From the NCBI GenBank assembly GCA_036556985.1, contig DATBIK010000113.1:1-58564 (forward strand): a stretch of 58,564 nt of DNA, read 5' to 3'. Both the position numbers and the translations under genes were made by a program. Of the stretch, positions 8,726-17,802 are shown piece after piece. The notes beneath the pieces were generated by a model. That model was not told the origin of the DNA. It saw only the letters and a list, made by a program, of their open reading frames with translations, and searched no databases. Within the stretch, counting starts at the first letter, position 1. Each line of letters starts with the position of its first letter. Origin of the DNA: JAPSGM01 sp036556985 (GTDB taxonomy: Bacteria; Chloroflexota; Limnocylindria; QHBO01).

Positions 8726-9732
8726 TGCTGGTCCGCGAGCTCAACGGAGCGATGCACGCGCTCCTCGAGCGCGATCCTCGCGTCGTCGTCCTGGGCGAGG
8801 ACATCGCGGATCCGTACGGGGGGGCCTTCAAGGTCACGCGCGGCCTGACCACCGCATACCCCGACCGCGTCCTCACCACGCCGGTGAGCGAGGGCGCGCT
8901 CGTCGGCGTTGCCGCGGGCCTGGCGATGGCCGGCTATCGGCCGATCGTCGAGATCATGTTCGGCGACTTCGTGTCGTTGGCCTTCGACCAGGTCGTGAAC
9001 CACGTCACGAAGTACGGGCCGATGTACGCCGGAAAGGTGACCTGCCCGGTCATCATCCGTACCCCATCGGGGGGGCACCGCGGCTACGGACCGACGCACT
9101 CGCAGAGCCTCGAGAAGCATTTCCTCGGCGTTCCCAACCTCATCGTCGTGGCGGCGTCGCTGTCCCACGACCCGGCGCGCATCCTCGGGGAGCTCCTGGG
9201 GCGCGACGAGCCCGCTCTTTACGTCGAGCACAAGCTGCTCTACCCCGAGAGCCTGGCCTTGCCGCGCGACGGGCGGGTGGGTGCGGCGCTCGGGCACGAA
9301 GAGGCGTCCGCGGGCCATCTGCCGACCGTCGCGATCTCGTACGTGCCACGCAGCGAATGCCGCGCCACGGTGCTCGCCTACGGCTACACGGCGCTCCTGG
9401 CGCAGCGCGCAATCGAGCAGCTGGCGGTGGAGGAGGAGGTCTTCGCCGAGCTCCTCGTGCCGGCCCAGATCGCCCCGATGGACTGGGCTCCCGTCGAGGC
9501 CTCGGTCTCGGTGACGGGCAGCCTCGTCACCGCCGAGGAGGGGATGGCCGGCTGGTCATGGGGCGTCGAGGCTGCGGCCGAGATCGGCCGGCGACGCTTC
9601 TCCCACCTGCGACGACCGGTCCAGGTGGTGGCCAGCGGCCCGGGCATCATCCCGAGCAGCCGCGAGCTCGAGCGGCAGGTGCTCGTGGGGGTCGACCGCA
9701 TTGCCGCCGCGGTGCGTGAGGCCGCCGCGTGA
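8725..9732 (+). CDS. 2-oxoacid dehydrogenase E1 component, beta subunit
   Basis: A 335-residue partner of the preceding alpha subunit. It contains VVVLGEDIADPYGGAFKVTRGL, TTPVSEGALVGVAAGLAMAGYRPIVEIMFGDF and the GGHRGYGPTHSQSLEKHF segment that lines the active site in PDH/BCKDH beta subunits. The C-terminal transketolase-type domain has a divergent middle (SECRATVLAYGYTALLAQRAIEQL). It is linked by TGATG to the alpha gene and by GTGA to the lipoyl-acyltransferase gene, so the three proteins are made in a fixed order. No E3 (dihydrolipoamide dehydrogenase) and no conventional E2 is encoded nearby. A purely transferase cycle would not need E3, because release of the acyl group leaves dihydrolipoate to be re-oxidised by some other enzyme. 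Confidence 0.9.
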   Translation: MLVRELNGAMHALLERDPRVVVLGEDIADPYGGAFKVTRGLTTAYPDRVLTTPVSEGALVGVAAGLAMAGYRPIVEIMFGDFVSLAFDQVVNHVTKYGPMYAGKVTCPVIIRTPSGGHRGYGPTHSQSLEKHFLGVPNLIVVAASLSHDPARILGELLGRDEPALYVEHKLLYPESLALPRDGRVGAALGHEEASAGHLPTVAISYVPRSECRATVLAYGYTALLAQRAIEQLAVEEEVFAELLVPAQIAPMDWAPVEASVSVTGSLVTAEEGMAGWSWGVEAAAEIGRRRFSHLRRPVQVVASGPGIIPSSRELERQVLVGVDRIAAAVREAAA

Positions 9733-10865
9733 CGCCTGTCAACGTCCCCTGGACCGACGTGAACAGCGAGGCCGCGATCGTGGTCGCCTGGCACGTGGGC
9801 GACCGTACCGAGGTGCGGGCCGGCACCCCGCTGGTGGACGTCGAGACGAGCAAGGCAGCGCTCGAGATCGAGGCCCCCGAAGACGGCGTGGTGCTGCAGC
9901 TCGTGGCGGCGGGCAGCGAGGTGCAGGTCGGTCAGCCCGTGGCGCACGTCTTCCCGGACGTGGCCGCGCTCGAAGCATTCGATCGTGACCGCGCAGCTCG
10001 GCCTGCCGCGACATCGGACGCATCGGGGCCGGCCGCCACCGAGAAGGCGCGCACCCGCGCTGCCGAGCTGGGGATCGATCTGGCGGACATCCCGGCTGCC
10101 GGCCTCATCACGGTGAAGGACGTCGAGGCAGCCGCGCAGGCGATCGGGAGTTCTCCGGCCGCACCGCCGGATCGAAGCGCCCTGCCCGATCCGCTGCCAG
10201 GCGACGGGACGGCACAGCGGCTTCTCATCATCGGGGCCGGGCTGGGAGCCACGCAGGTGGTGGACATCCTGGCGGAGGTGCCGGGGCTGGCAGCCGTCGC
10301 CATCGTCGATGACAACCCGGCGTTCTGGCGTCGCGAGGTCGCAGGGCTTCCGGTGGTGGGCGGCAGCGAGCGTATCGGCGAGCTGTGGGAGGCGCGAGCC
10401 TACGACGCCGCGGTGATCGCGATCAGCACCTCGGTCGAAGCCAGGGCTCGTCTGCGTCGGCTGTGCCGCGCGGCCGGCGTCCGGCTCGCGAACGTCATCG
10501 ATGCCCGAGCCAAGGTCGCCACCGACGTGCGGATGGGCGAGGGGAACGTCCTGTGCGCCTTCGTGCAGCTCGGGACCGGGACCCGCATCGGCGACAACAA
10601 CTTCCTGTCGGCCTTCAACAGCTTCGATCACCACAACGTGCTCGGTTCGGACATCTCGACCGGACCCGGCTGCATGACCTCCGGCGAGGTCAAGATCGAG
10701 GACCGGGCCCGGCTGGGAACCGGCATCTACGTGGAGCCGAAGCTCACGATCGGGGAAGGCGCGGTGGTCGCGTCCGGCGCCGTCATCGTGCGTTCCGTTC
10801 CCGCCCACCACGCGGTGAAGACGAAGGTCGTCACCACCACCGTGGTGCCGATCCGGGAACGGTGA
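9729..10865 (+). CDS. Lipoyl domain / subunit-binding domain / NeuD-PglD-type acyltransferase fusion
   Basis: A 378-residue fusion. Residues 1-80 form a lipoyl domain with the attachment lysine K42 in DVETSKA. Residues 104-138 resemble a peripheral subunit-binding domain (KARTRAAELGIDLADI, ITVKDVEAAA), although the usual GxGxxGRI turn is missing. From about 163, RLLIIGAGLGATQVVDIL begins a PglD/NeuD N-terminal sugar-nucleotide-binding domain. From about 258 a left-handed beta-helix of hexapeptide repeats runs to the end, with catalytic-type histidines H301/H302 in FDHHNVLG. In ordinary E2 proteins the last domain is a CAT acyltransferase with HxxxD, which is absent. The gene follows E1 alpha and beta with a GTGA overlap. 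The likely role is to move an acyl group from lipoyl-lysine to an amino or hydroxy sugar, which is an inference. Confidence 0.88.
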   Translation: MTPVNVPWTDVNSEAAIVVAWHVGDRTEVRAGTPLVDVETSKAALEIEAPEDGVVLQLVAAGSEVQVGQPVAHVFPDVAALEAFDRDRAARPAATSDASGPAATEKARTRAAELGIDLADIPAAGLITVKDVEAAAQAIGSSPAAPPDRSALPDPLPGDGTAQRLLIIGAGLGATQVVDILAEVPGLAAVAIVDDNPAFWRREVAGLPVVGGSERIGELWEARAYDAAVIAISTSVEARARLRRLCRAAGVRLANVIDARAKVATDVRMGEGNVLCAFVQLGTGTRIGDNNFLSAFNSFDHHNVLGSDISTGPGCMTSGEVKIEDRARLGTGIYVEPKLTIGEGAVVASGAVIVRSVPAHHAVKTKVVTTTVVPIRER

Positions 10866-10869
10866 CGGC

Positions 10870-11523
10870 ATGAATCCCGGCCGCCGACGTGATGAGCTCC
10901 TCCGCACGACACTGGGGGTCTGGCTGCCTCTGCTGGTGGTGGTTGGCGCGGCGATTGCCGTGAGTCGCGCCACCGACGTCACGCCGCGGATGCTCATGCA
11001 GGACGCGACGACGGTGCTGGGCGGCCCGTTCTACATCGGCTCCGTGTCCCTCCTCGGTGTGCTGCTGTGGTCGGCCGCCACAGCGGTCTGCCTGTTCGGC
11101 GGCCTTGCGCTTGTGCACGATGGCGAGTGGCGCCGCCTGCTGGTCTGGTCCGGTCTGCTCACCGCACTCCTCACCTTCGACGACGCCTTTCTCTTCCACG
11201 ATGAGATCCTGCCGATTCACGCGGGCATTCCCGGTGAGGTGTTCGCCGCCGTCTACGTGGTCGGGATGCTGGCGCTGATCGTCCGCTTCCGATCCGTCAT
11301 CGCCACGAGCAACTGGCTGCTGCTCGCCGTGGCGCTGGGCCTGTTCGGGGTGTCGGCGGTGGTCGACGTGCTGTCCAGCCGCCTGAGCGAGATCGTGCCC
11401 TCCGCTGTCGTCACGCTCGCCGAGGACGGCCCCAAGCTGCTCGGGGTCGGGACCTGGCTGGCCTACTTCGTCAGCGCGGCGCGTCAGGCCGTCGAGGCCA
11501 GTCCGCGTTCGGCCGCCGGGTAG
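10870..11523 (+). CDS. Polytopic membrane protein of unknown function
   Basis: A 217-residue integral membrane protein with about six hydrophobic segments (near 15-35, 52-78, 86-104, 119-138, 146-165 and 183-203). A charged FDDAFLFHDE cluster near 97-106 sits at a membrane boundary, and a second acidic spot (LAEDGPK) lies near 182-188. Such buried Asp/Glu/His residues suggest an enzyme or metal site, but I do not recognise the family. It starts 4 bp after the lipoyl-acyltransferase fusion and is probably in the same transcript, so a membrane step in the same glycan modification is possible. Confidence 0.7.
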   Translation: MNPGRRRDELLRTTLGVWLPLLVVVGAAIAVSRATDVTPRMLMQDATTVLGGPFYIGSVSLLGVLLWSAATAVCLFGGLALVHDGEWRRLLVWSGLLTALLTFDDAFLFHDEILPIHAGIPGEVFAAVYVVGMLALIVRFRSVIATSNWLLLAVALGLFGVSAVVDVLSSRLSEIVPSAVVTLAEDGPKLLGVGTWLAYFVSAARQAVEASPRSAAG

Positions 11524-11635
11524 CCCGCGCGGTCGACGCAGCGGCCGGTCCGCTGGGCCGCCATTTGCTGGATCGGCCGCCGTCCCCGACCATTTACCGA
11601 TCAGGAACTGCAAGCGCCCCACTCGGCTACCGCTC

Positions 11636-13384
11636 GTGGCGGCCGCGTCAGTCGCCGCGGCCGTGGCGCTGCTTGCGATCCTGATCGCGAACGGCGTCCC
11701 CGTCAGTCGGCCGCCAGGAGACCTCGGCGCCACATCAACGCCGTACGCGCCGCCGTTCTCCGACGCACCCGAGGTGCTGACGGTGGCCGACTGCCCTGTG
11801 GGAGGCGGGACCCCAGGCCAGCGCGACGTCGAGATGGTGGCAACGATCGGTGGGCGGCAGACGGACGTCAGCGCTCGCTGGCTGACCTACCTGCCCTCGG
11901 CGCGGACGCTGCTGTGGTCCGGGAGCCAGCCCGGTGTCATGGCGAGTGTGAGCCTCTTCGGGGACGATGCTGGCAGCTGGGCGATGGAGAGCGACGCGAC
12001 GGTGGCCGCGGCCGTGGTCGTCACTCCCGCGGGCACCGCCCTGGCTACGATCGGCGATCCGTCCCATGTCAGCCTGGTACCACTGCCACGCCACGATTCC
12101 ATGAGCATCGCGGAGGCGACCCGGGTCGACCTTCGGGCCCTCGACCTCAGCCAGGTCGATGCCATCGGTGCCGGCCGCGGCGAGATCGTGATGATCGATG
12201 GCGGTCGGCGGCTCGTGCGAGCGCGGATCGGGGTGGCGGGAGTGGCGTCGGCCTGCCAGGTCCGGGCCGAGGCGGACGAGACCTTCCGGGCCGCAGCGAT
12301 GCGCAGCCAGGACGGCCACGTTTTCGTCTTCGTCGCCGATGGCGAAGGTGCGCGAATCCGCGAGCTCGATGCGCAGGGCACACTGGTCGCCCACTACGGG
12401 CTGCCGGACGCCCTGCGGCGCGTCCAAGCCATGGCCTTCGCGCCGAGTGCCCACCCGTACGACGACCCGGCGACGGAGCACCTCTACCTCCTCACCGCGG
12501 CACGCCCACAGCCGGTGATCCAGGTCGTCGCGCTCGAGCCGAGCACACCAGTGGCCGGTCCGGACGTCCCCGTGCCCGAGCACGTGCGGACGACGAGCAC
12601 GGCCGAGTGGGTTCCTCCCAGCGCGGATCCGACAGGGGTCGCGTTCGACGCGGCGCGTGGCGCGATCCTCGTCACCGACTCGGAGATCGACGAGTTGTTT
12701 CCTGCGCAGGCGATGAACACGTGGATCGTCAGCGCCGATGGGGCGCAGCAGCAGGCACTGGCCTTCTTTCCATCCACCGAACCGACCGACATCTCCGTCG
12801 ACCACCACCTGCAGCGCGTCTTCATCTCCGACGACCGGGCCGATGTCATCCACGTGTGGCGACCCGGGGCTGACGGGGTGCTCGGAACGAGCGACGATGC
12901 CACGTACGCCATCGCCACGGACACGTTCGGCAGCCGGGACCCGGAGGGCCTCGCCTACGGCCAGGGAAGCCTCTTCATCTGCGATGGGGCGGGACGCATG
13001 ATCTACCGAGTCATGCCGGGCCCCAACGGGCAGTTCGACGGGATTCATCCCCGCAGCGACGACGAGGTGCGGGCCTTCGGTGTCCGGCGGCTCGGGCTGC
13101 TCGATCCGGAGGGGATCGCATATCACGCCGATCGCGGGACGTTGTTCGTGGTCGATCGCAACGAAGCCGGACCGGTGCTCGAGATCACCACGTCAGGCGA
13201 CCTCGTACGACGCTATGACCTCACCGGCCTCGGGCTCCTATCGCCGGCCGGCGTAGCCGTGGGCCCGTCAAGCGACGACCCGGCACGTACCAGCCTGTTC
13301 CTCGTCGATCGCGGCGTGGACAACGCGCGCGACCCGAACGAGAGCGACGGGCAGCTCGTGGAGCTCCGCCTTCCCGATGACTAG
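11636..13384 (+). CDS. Secreted or anchored beta-propeller (NHL/SdiA-regulated-like) protein
   Basis: A 582-residue protein with an N-terminal hydrophobic segment (ASVAAAVALLAILIANG) and then repeated propeller-like strands. Examples are GVAFDAARGAILVTDSEIDE, DISVDHHLQRVFISDDRADVIHVW, DPEGLAYGQGSLFICDGAGRMIY and DPEGIAYHADRGTLFVVDRNE. The DPEGIA..LFVVD pattern is shared with the protein at 26986-28893, so the two are related. The GTG start at 11636 lacks a positive n-region. Basic residues (RNCKRPTR) are encoded just upstream in frame with no standard start codon, so the start is uncertain. The extracytoplasmic location is a prediction. Binding or hydrolysis of a surface polymer would fit the context but is not shown. 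Confidence 0.75.
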   Translation: MAAASVAAAVALLAILIANGVPVSRPPGDLGATSTPYAPPFSDAPEVLTVADCPVGGGTPGQRDVEMVATIGGRQTDVSARWLTYLPSARTLLWSGSQPGVMASVSLFGDDAGSWAMESDATVAAAVVVTPAGTALATIGDPSHVSLVPLPRHDSMSIAEATRVDLRALDLSQVDAIGAGRGEIVMIDGGRRLVRARIGVAGVASACQVRAEADETFRAAAMRSQDGHVFVFVADGEGARIRELDAQGTLVAHYGLPDALRRVQAMAFAPSAHPYDDPATEHLYLLTAARPQPVIQVVALEPSTPVAGPDVPVPEHVRTTSTAEWVPPSADPTGVAFDAARGAILVTDSEIDELFPAQAMNTWIVSADGAQQQALAFFPSTEPTDISVDHHLQRVFISDDRADVIHVWRPGADGVLGTSDDATYAIATDTFGSRDPEGLAYGQGSLFICDGAGRMIYRVMPGPNGQFDGIHPRSDDEVRAFGVRRLGLLDPEGIAYHADRGTLFVVDRNEAGPVLEITTSGDLVRRYDLTGLGLLSPAGVAVGPSSDDPARTSLFLVDRGVDNARDPNESDGQLVELRLPDD

Positions 13385-13387
13385 GGG

Positions 13388-15112
13388 CTAGGGCCAGTAC
13401 GGGTTCGGCCCGGAATATCCCGCGCCGTTGACGAAGCGGCCGCTGCGGGTCAGGACGTTGTCGATCAGCCGGCGGTCGACGGCATCGCGCAGCGGGGCAA
13501 TGGCTCCCGCCCGGTCGAGCACCGCGGCGTAGGCGGCGGCCGGGTCGCCCGCCGGCGCGGACAGGCCGCCGCAGCGCGGGCTGCCGGCGTACACCCCCGC
13601 CGCCTCGTCGCGGTTGCCGCGGAAGCCGTCGGCGACGTTGCCGGCCACGTACACCGCATCGGAAAAGGCACGCGGCGTCACGTCGCTGGTCTGCACCTTC
13701 CAGAACAGGTGGCTCTCGGTCTCCGGCCCGGCCCGGAACCAGTTGTTCACCAGGTTCAGGCTGCGGGGGTTGCCGTGGGCCGCGTCGCGACCCCAGTTGT
13801 AGATCACGTTGTTCACCACGTCGACGCACTCGGCGCCCTGGAAGCGCGGGATGCGGGTGTTGGAGGTGGTGAACAGGTTGCGCCAGAACGTCAGCCGGCT
13901 CGGGGCGGCGAGGCTGCCGTCGAGCTGGGTGACGTTGGCGGCGTGGCTGTGGCCCCCCTCGCCGGCGGTCCCCTCCGAGTGGGCGGACAGGTACAGGCCC
14001 TCACCCATGATCGAGTGCTGGACGGTGAGGTTGCGGACGTCGCCCAGCACCGCCAGGCCGCCGATGTCGGGGCCCCACAGCATCGTGACGTGGTCGACGA
14101 CCACGTTGGCCACCGCGCCATTGGCGCCGTTGATCGTCAGCGCGTCCACGTCGTCGGGGCTGTCGACCTGGTCGCCCGGCCGCAGCCGCAGGTGGCGGAG
14201 GATGACTTCCGAGGCACGGACGAGCAGCCCCCCATCGCGAACGGTGATCCCCGGCGCGGGGGCGGTCTCGCCGGCGACGGTGAGGTACGGGTCGGTGACG
14301 TTGATCGTGCTGCGCAGCCGGATGGTGCCGGCCACCCGGAACACGACGACCCGCTTGCCGGATGCCTCCAGCGCGGCGCGCAGCGATCCTGGACCCGAAT
14401 CGGCCAGGGTGGTGACCGCCAGTTGGCGGCCGCCGGCTCCACCGACCGTGCCGGCTCCGTAGCCGACGACCGTCCCGCTGCTGGGCGGTGGTGGTGGCTC
14501 CGAAGGCTGCGAGGTGGCCGTCGGCCGTGGGGTTGCCACCTGCCCTGTGGTCGGCGTCGGTGACGCGGTCTGCGTGGGATCCACCGTCGGCGAAGCGGTG
14601 GCGGACGCGCTGGGCGTCGGAGCGGGCGTATCGACGACCGCCGCCGCGGCGACCACATGGACCGTCACGCTGGCGAGCATCGCCTCCCTGGCCCGCCGGC
14701 CCTTGTCGTGGTTGCGCACGACGTTGGCGGCCAAGAGATGATCGCCTGCGCGGGTGCCCCTCGGCAGCACCGCGGTCACCCGGAACGTACCGTCACGGTT
14801 GACCTTCGTCGATGGCAGCCACCACACCTTCGCCCCGTCCCATGCCAGCCGCAGCTTCCTGCCCCGCGGGAAGCCGGACCCGTCGACCACCAACTGCTGG
14901 CCCGCCACCGCTTCCCCGGTCACGGCGAGCGATGGGACCGCGCCGTTGACGAGGACGGGGACGAGGATCAGCGGGACGAGCAGGAGGAGCGGGATGGTCA
15001 GCAGCCAGTCGAACCACCACGCGCGGGGGGCCGCTGGGCTGGGTGGTGGCGGTGCCGGATCCGGAGCTTGGCTGGGGGCACGGGTGACAATCGGCATCGA
15101 CTTGTAGCGCAT
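13388..15112 (-). CDS. Membrane-anchored pectate-lyase-like protein
   Basis: A 574-residue protein. One membrane segment (residues 33-57, WLLTIPLLLLVPLILVPVLV) is followed by a beta-sandwich-like region, a Thr/Pro/Ser linker at about 166-212 and a right-handed beta-helix of the polysaccharide lyase 1 type. The helix shows LTVAGETAPAPGITVRDGGL, VILRHLRLRPGD, VVVDHVTMLWG, and TRIPRF followed by VDVVNNVIYNWG. In bacterial pectate lyases the corresponding SRNPR arginine is the catalytic base, and it is kept here. The enzyme would cleave polygalacturonate-like chains by beta-elimination outside the cell. The ugd and epimerase genes nearby could supply galacturonate for such a chain. The 249 bp upstream (15113-15361) holds no gene and probably contains the promoter. 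It ends 3 bp from the convergent gene at 13384. Confidence 0.85.
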   Translation of the reverse strand: MRYKSMPIVTRAPSQAPDPAPPPPSPAAPRAWWFDWLLTIPLLLLVPLILVPVLVNGAVPSLAVTGEAVAGQQLVVDGSGFPRGRKLRLAWDGAKVWWLPSTKVNRDGTFRVTAVLPRGTRAGDHLLAANVVRNHDKGRRAREAMLASVTVHVVAAAAVVDTPAPTPSASATASPTVDPTQTASPTPTTGQVATPRPTATSQPSEPPPPPSSGTVVGYGAGTVGGAGGRQLAVTTLADSGPGSLRAALEASGKRVVVFRVAGTIRLRSTINVTDPYLTVAGETAPAPGITVRDGGLLVRASEVILRHLRLRPGDQVDSPDDVDALTINGANGAVANVVVDHVTMLWGPDIGGLAVLGDVRNLTVQHSIMGEGLYLSAHSEGTAGEGGHSHAANVTQLDGSLAAPSRLTFWRNLFTTSNTRIPRFQGAECVDVVNNVIYNWGRDAAHGNPRSLNLVNNWFRAGPETESHLFWKVQTSDVTPRAFSDAVYVAGNVADGFRGNRDEAAGVYAGSPRCGGLSAPAGDPAAAYAAVLDRAGAIAPLRDAVDRRLIDNVLTRSGRFVNGAGYSGPNPYWP

Positions 15113-15361
15113 GCTAGAGCACTCCGTCTCGGCTTGCGCGGCGGTGGGAACGGTCCCGGCCGGCGCGCCGCGGCTGCGAATGGTTCGGGCACCCTACGGC
15201 CGACAGTCGTCAGACTGCAGTAGCGAAAGGGTCCTGCCCGAGCCCCGTTCCGGCGGAGCTGGACGCCGGGCAGACCGGCCCGCTCCGCACCGGGCTGCCC
15301 CGGACCTCACCGGACGGTGGGCCCGTCGTACCACCCCCGGCCCCGTGACGATCGCCTCCGC

Positions 15362-16405
15362 CTACCGGCTGGCCGGCAACCTCCCGAGCGCGCGAAGCTG
15401 GTCCTCGATGGCCGTCAGCATCGCCGACCGATCCCGATCCCAGCGCGCGCCGATCTCGTCGCGCAACGACCGGACCTCGGCCCGAAACGTGTCGTTGTCT
15501 TCCATCATTCGCCCAACGGCCGCGGCGATGGCCTCCGCCGAGTTGTCGACGTGGATGGTCCCGCGCGAGAAGTACTCGCGCAGCACCTGCCAGTCGCTGG
15601 TGATGATCGGTGAGCCCAGGTAGAGCGCCTCGGCCGCTCCGTTCTGCATCGTGTGATCGCGCGTGGTCAGGCACATCACGGCCCCGGCGTGCGCCAACAG
15701 CCCGTTGTACGTCGGCTCGTCCAGGAACCCGGTCAGGTGGACGTTCGGCGGCAGCCGATCGGCCAGTCGCTCCGCGTCGCGGGGCCGGCCGGTCAGATGG
15801 AAGGTCGCGTCGGGGCGGAGGCGGGCGGCCGCCAGCACGGCCTCCACCGGCTCGTCCGGCGCCCAGGTCATGACCACCGCCACGCTGAACGCGGCGAGCG
15901 GCGGCGGATCCCCGACGACGAGCCGCGTCGGGATGGCGGGGACCACGACGGCACGTCCGCCGATGGCCTCGATGCGCTCCGCCCAGTGCCGCGCCGTCAC
16001 AACGGTGACCGCCGCCCGGCGCAGGACCGCGTTGTTGAGCCAGGCCGGCTTCATCCAGAAGCCGCGATTGAAGGCGTCGCTGTGGGCGTCGATCACGAGC
16101 GCCGCGCGGAAGATGGCAGCGTACAGCGCGGCGACCCAGGTGGCGAAGCTGGGCGGGGACTGCACGAACACCGTCGGCGGCCGCCGTCGGACGAGGCTCG
16201 CCAGCGTGGCAAGTGCCTGGCGCGGGTATTTCAGCGGCGCCGCGCGCAGGCCGCGGCGCGCGGTCGGTGCGAAGAACGTGGGCGGCGGCATCCCGAGCTC
16301 TGTCGCCAGCCAGGCGCTACGTGTCCCCTTGTAGCGAGGCGACCAGACGACGAACGCCGCGTCGCCGATCCAGGACGGAGCCGGTCCGCCCGTCTCGCCG
16401 CTCAC
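15362..16405 (-). CDS. Glycosyltransferase, GT-B fold, divergent
   Basis: A 347-residue protein. The N-terminal half has VVWSPRYKGTRSAWLATELG, PPTVFVQSPPSFATWVAALY and LVIDAHSDAFNRGFW, a form common in group 1 transferases of exopolysaccharide loci. The C-terminal half has PNVHLTGFLDEPTYNGLLAHAG and GAAEALYLGSPIITSDW, which is the donor-site helix. The GTG at 16405 overlaps the stop of the upstream glycosyltransferase (GTGA, 16402-16405), which fixes the start although the frame is open much further upstream. The donor sugar is unknown. It is probably the second gene of a two-gene operon starting at 17631. Confidence 0.85.
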   Translation of the reverse strand: MSGETGGPAPSWIGDAAFVVWSPRYKGTRSAWLATELGMPPPTFFAPTARRGLRAAPLKYPRQALATLASLVRRRPPTVFVQSPPSFATWVAALYAAIFRAALVIDAHSDAFNRGFWMKPAWLNNAVLRRAAVTVVTARHWAERIEAIGGRAVVVPAIPTRLVVGDPPPLAAFSVAVVMTWAPDEPVEAVLAAARLRPDATFHLTGRPRDAERLADRLPPNVHLTGFLDEPTYNGLLAHAGAVMCLTTRDHTMQNGAAEALYLGSPIITSDWQVLREYFSRGTIHVDNSAEAIAAAVGRMMEDNDTFRAEVRSLRDEIGARWDRDRSAMLTAIEDQLRALGRLPASR

Positions 16406-17631
16406 CGGCGCGCGGATGGGACTGCCTGGAACTGCGCCAGCAGCCGGTCGACGTTGCGGTCGAGGTCGAACTCGGCGCGCACGAGCTCTCGCGCACGGTC
16501 CGCCATGCCCGACGCCAGCTCCGGGTCCCCGAACAGCCGATGCACCGCGTCCGCGATGCCGGCCGGGTCGCGCTCGGGAACGCTCAGCCCGGTGTCGAGG
16601 TCGCGCACCACCTCGGGGATTCCCGATACCGGAGTCGAGACCACCGGGAGCCCGCTGGCCATCGCCTCGAGGATCACGTTCGGGATGCCGTCCCGGTCCC
16701 CCTCCTCGGTGACGATGCAGGGAAGGACGAACACGCTCGCCCGCCGGTATCGCGCCACGACCTCGGGGAACGGTAGCGCTCCATTGAGCACGACGCGATC
16801 GGCGAGGCCGAGTCGGTCGACGAGCGCCTGCAGTTCTTGGCGCTGCGGGCCCTCGCCGATGATCTCGCAGCGGAACACTGTGCCGCGATCTCGCAGGAGG
16901 CCGCAGGCCTCGATGAGGAAGCGAAGGCCCTTGCGTTCCCACAGCTGCGCCACCGAGAGGACGAGCCGCGGGTCTCGTTCGGCCCCGGGGTCGGCCTCTG
17001 CGTCGCGTGCGGCGCCGAGGTCCATGCCGTGGTAGAGCCGGATCAGGCGACTGGCAGCCCGCTCGCCGATCTCCCGGCGCAGGTATGTCCGATTGTATTC
17101 CGTGCAGGTCACCGCGAAGGCAGCCTCGCCGATCCGCTCCCGCAGAAGGGCCGGGTTCACGTAGATCTCCCGCGCGTGGGCGGTGACGCTGTACGTGGTG
17201 CCCAACAGCCTGGAGGCCACGAGGGCAACGGTGGCCGCGCGATCGACGAAGTGAGCATGGACGTGGACGCCGTGGCGGTCGCGCAGGCGCCAGGCGGCAT
17301 ACACGCCGGTGACGAAGTGGAGGCCCGTACGCGCGCGCGACGCGGTGCCGTGGTTGCGCGAGAGGAGCCAGGCAAGCGTCCACATGAACGTTGGGAAGTG
17401 GCGCACGAGTCCCCACAGCACCGCGGCCGCCACGGCCAGCGGCGGCGCCGGCAGCAGGTATTCCACCTGCTGGCTCAGCTTCCGCTGCAGTGGGGACAGA
17501 TCGTCGGCCGGGGGCCGAATCGAAACGATCCGAAGGTCGACGCCCCTGTCCAGGAGCCGCTGTACCTCGCGGTCGATGAACGTCTCGGTGAGCACCGGGT
17601 ATCGGCCATGGAGGTAGGTGAGCCGGAGCAC
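16402..17631 (-). CDS. Glycosyltransferase, GT4 family
   Basis: A 409-residue transferase. Its start LTYLHGRYPVLTETFIDREV is the usual WcaL/colanic-type N-terminus. HVHAHFVDRAATVA, YSVTAHAREIYVNP and LYHGMDL follow in the N-terminal domain. The donor domain has VLSVAQLWERKGLRFLIEA, LPCIVTEEGDRDGIPNVILEAMASGLPVVS and the conserved E-x7-E helix. I place the start at the GTG at 17631, which has a GGGAG-type site upstream. The longer open frame to 17880 encodes Arg-rich sequence without family resemblance. The gene is divergent from the sulfotransferase at 17803. Confidence 0.92.
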   Translation of the reverse strand: MLRLTYLHGRYPVLTETFIDREVQRLLDRGVDLRIVSIRPPADDLSPLQRKLSQQVEYLLPAPPLAVAAAVLWGLVRHFPTFMWTLAWLLSRNHGTASRARTGLHFVTGVYAAWRLRDRHGVHVHAHFVDRAATVALVASRLLGTTYSVTAHAREIYVNPALLRERIGEAAFAVTCTEYNRTYLRREIGERAASRLIRLYHGMDLGAARDAEADPGAERDPRLVLSVAQLWERKGLRFLIEACGLLRDRGTVFRCEIIGEGPQRQELQALVDRLGLADRVVLNGALPFPEVVARYRRASVFVLPCIVTEEGDRDGIPNVILEAMASGLPVVSTPVSGIPEVVRDLDTGLSVPERDPAGIADAVHRLFGDPELASGMADRARELVRAEFDLDRNVDRLLAQFQAVPSARR

Positions 17632-17802
17632 GAGCTGACGTCTCCCTCGCGTGCATCGTTCGACTTCCGCCTTCCCGCTCCACGAACGACGCGTGCTGCG
17701 GGCTCGCCCCCGGGACTCCGGGGGATCGCCATTCTGGCAGATGACAGGCACCCGACGGCGTGACCGGTTCGGGGCAGTGTCCGGGTCGAGCACAATAGGG
17801 CC

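Noticed and set aside
16406..17683. Upstream extension of the glycosyltransferase at 15362 into a 773-residue protein
   Set aside because: The extra part is Arg/Pro-rich and overlaps the real glycosyltransferase gene at 16402-17631 in another frame. A GTGA overlap marks the true start.
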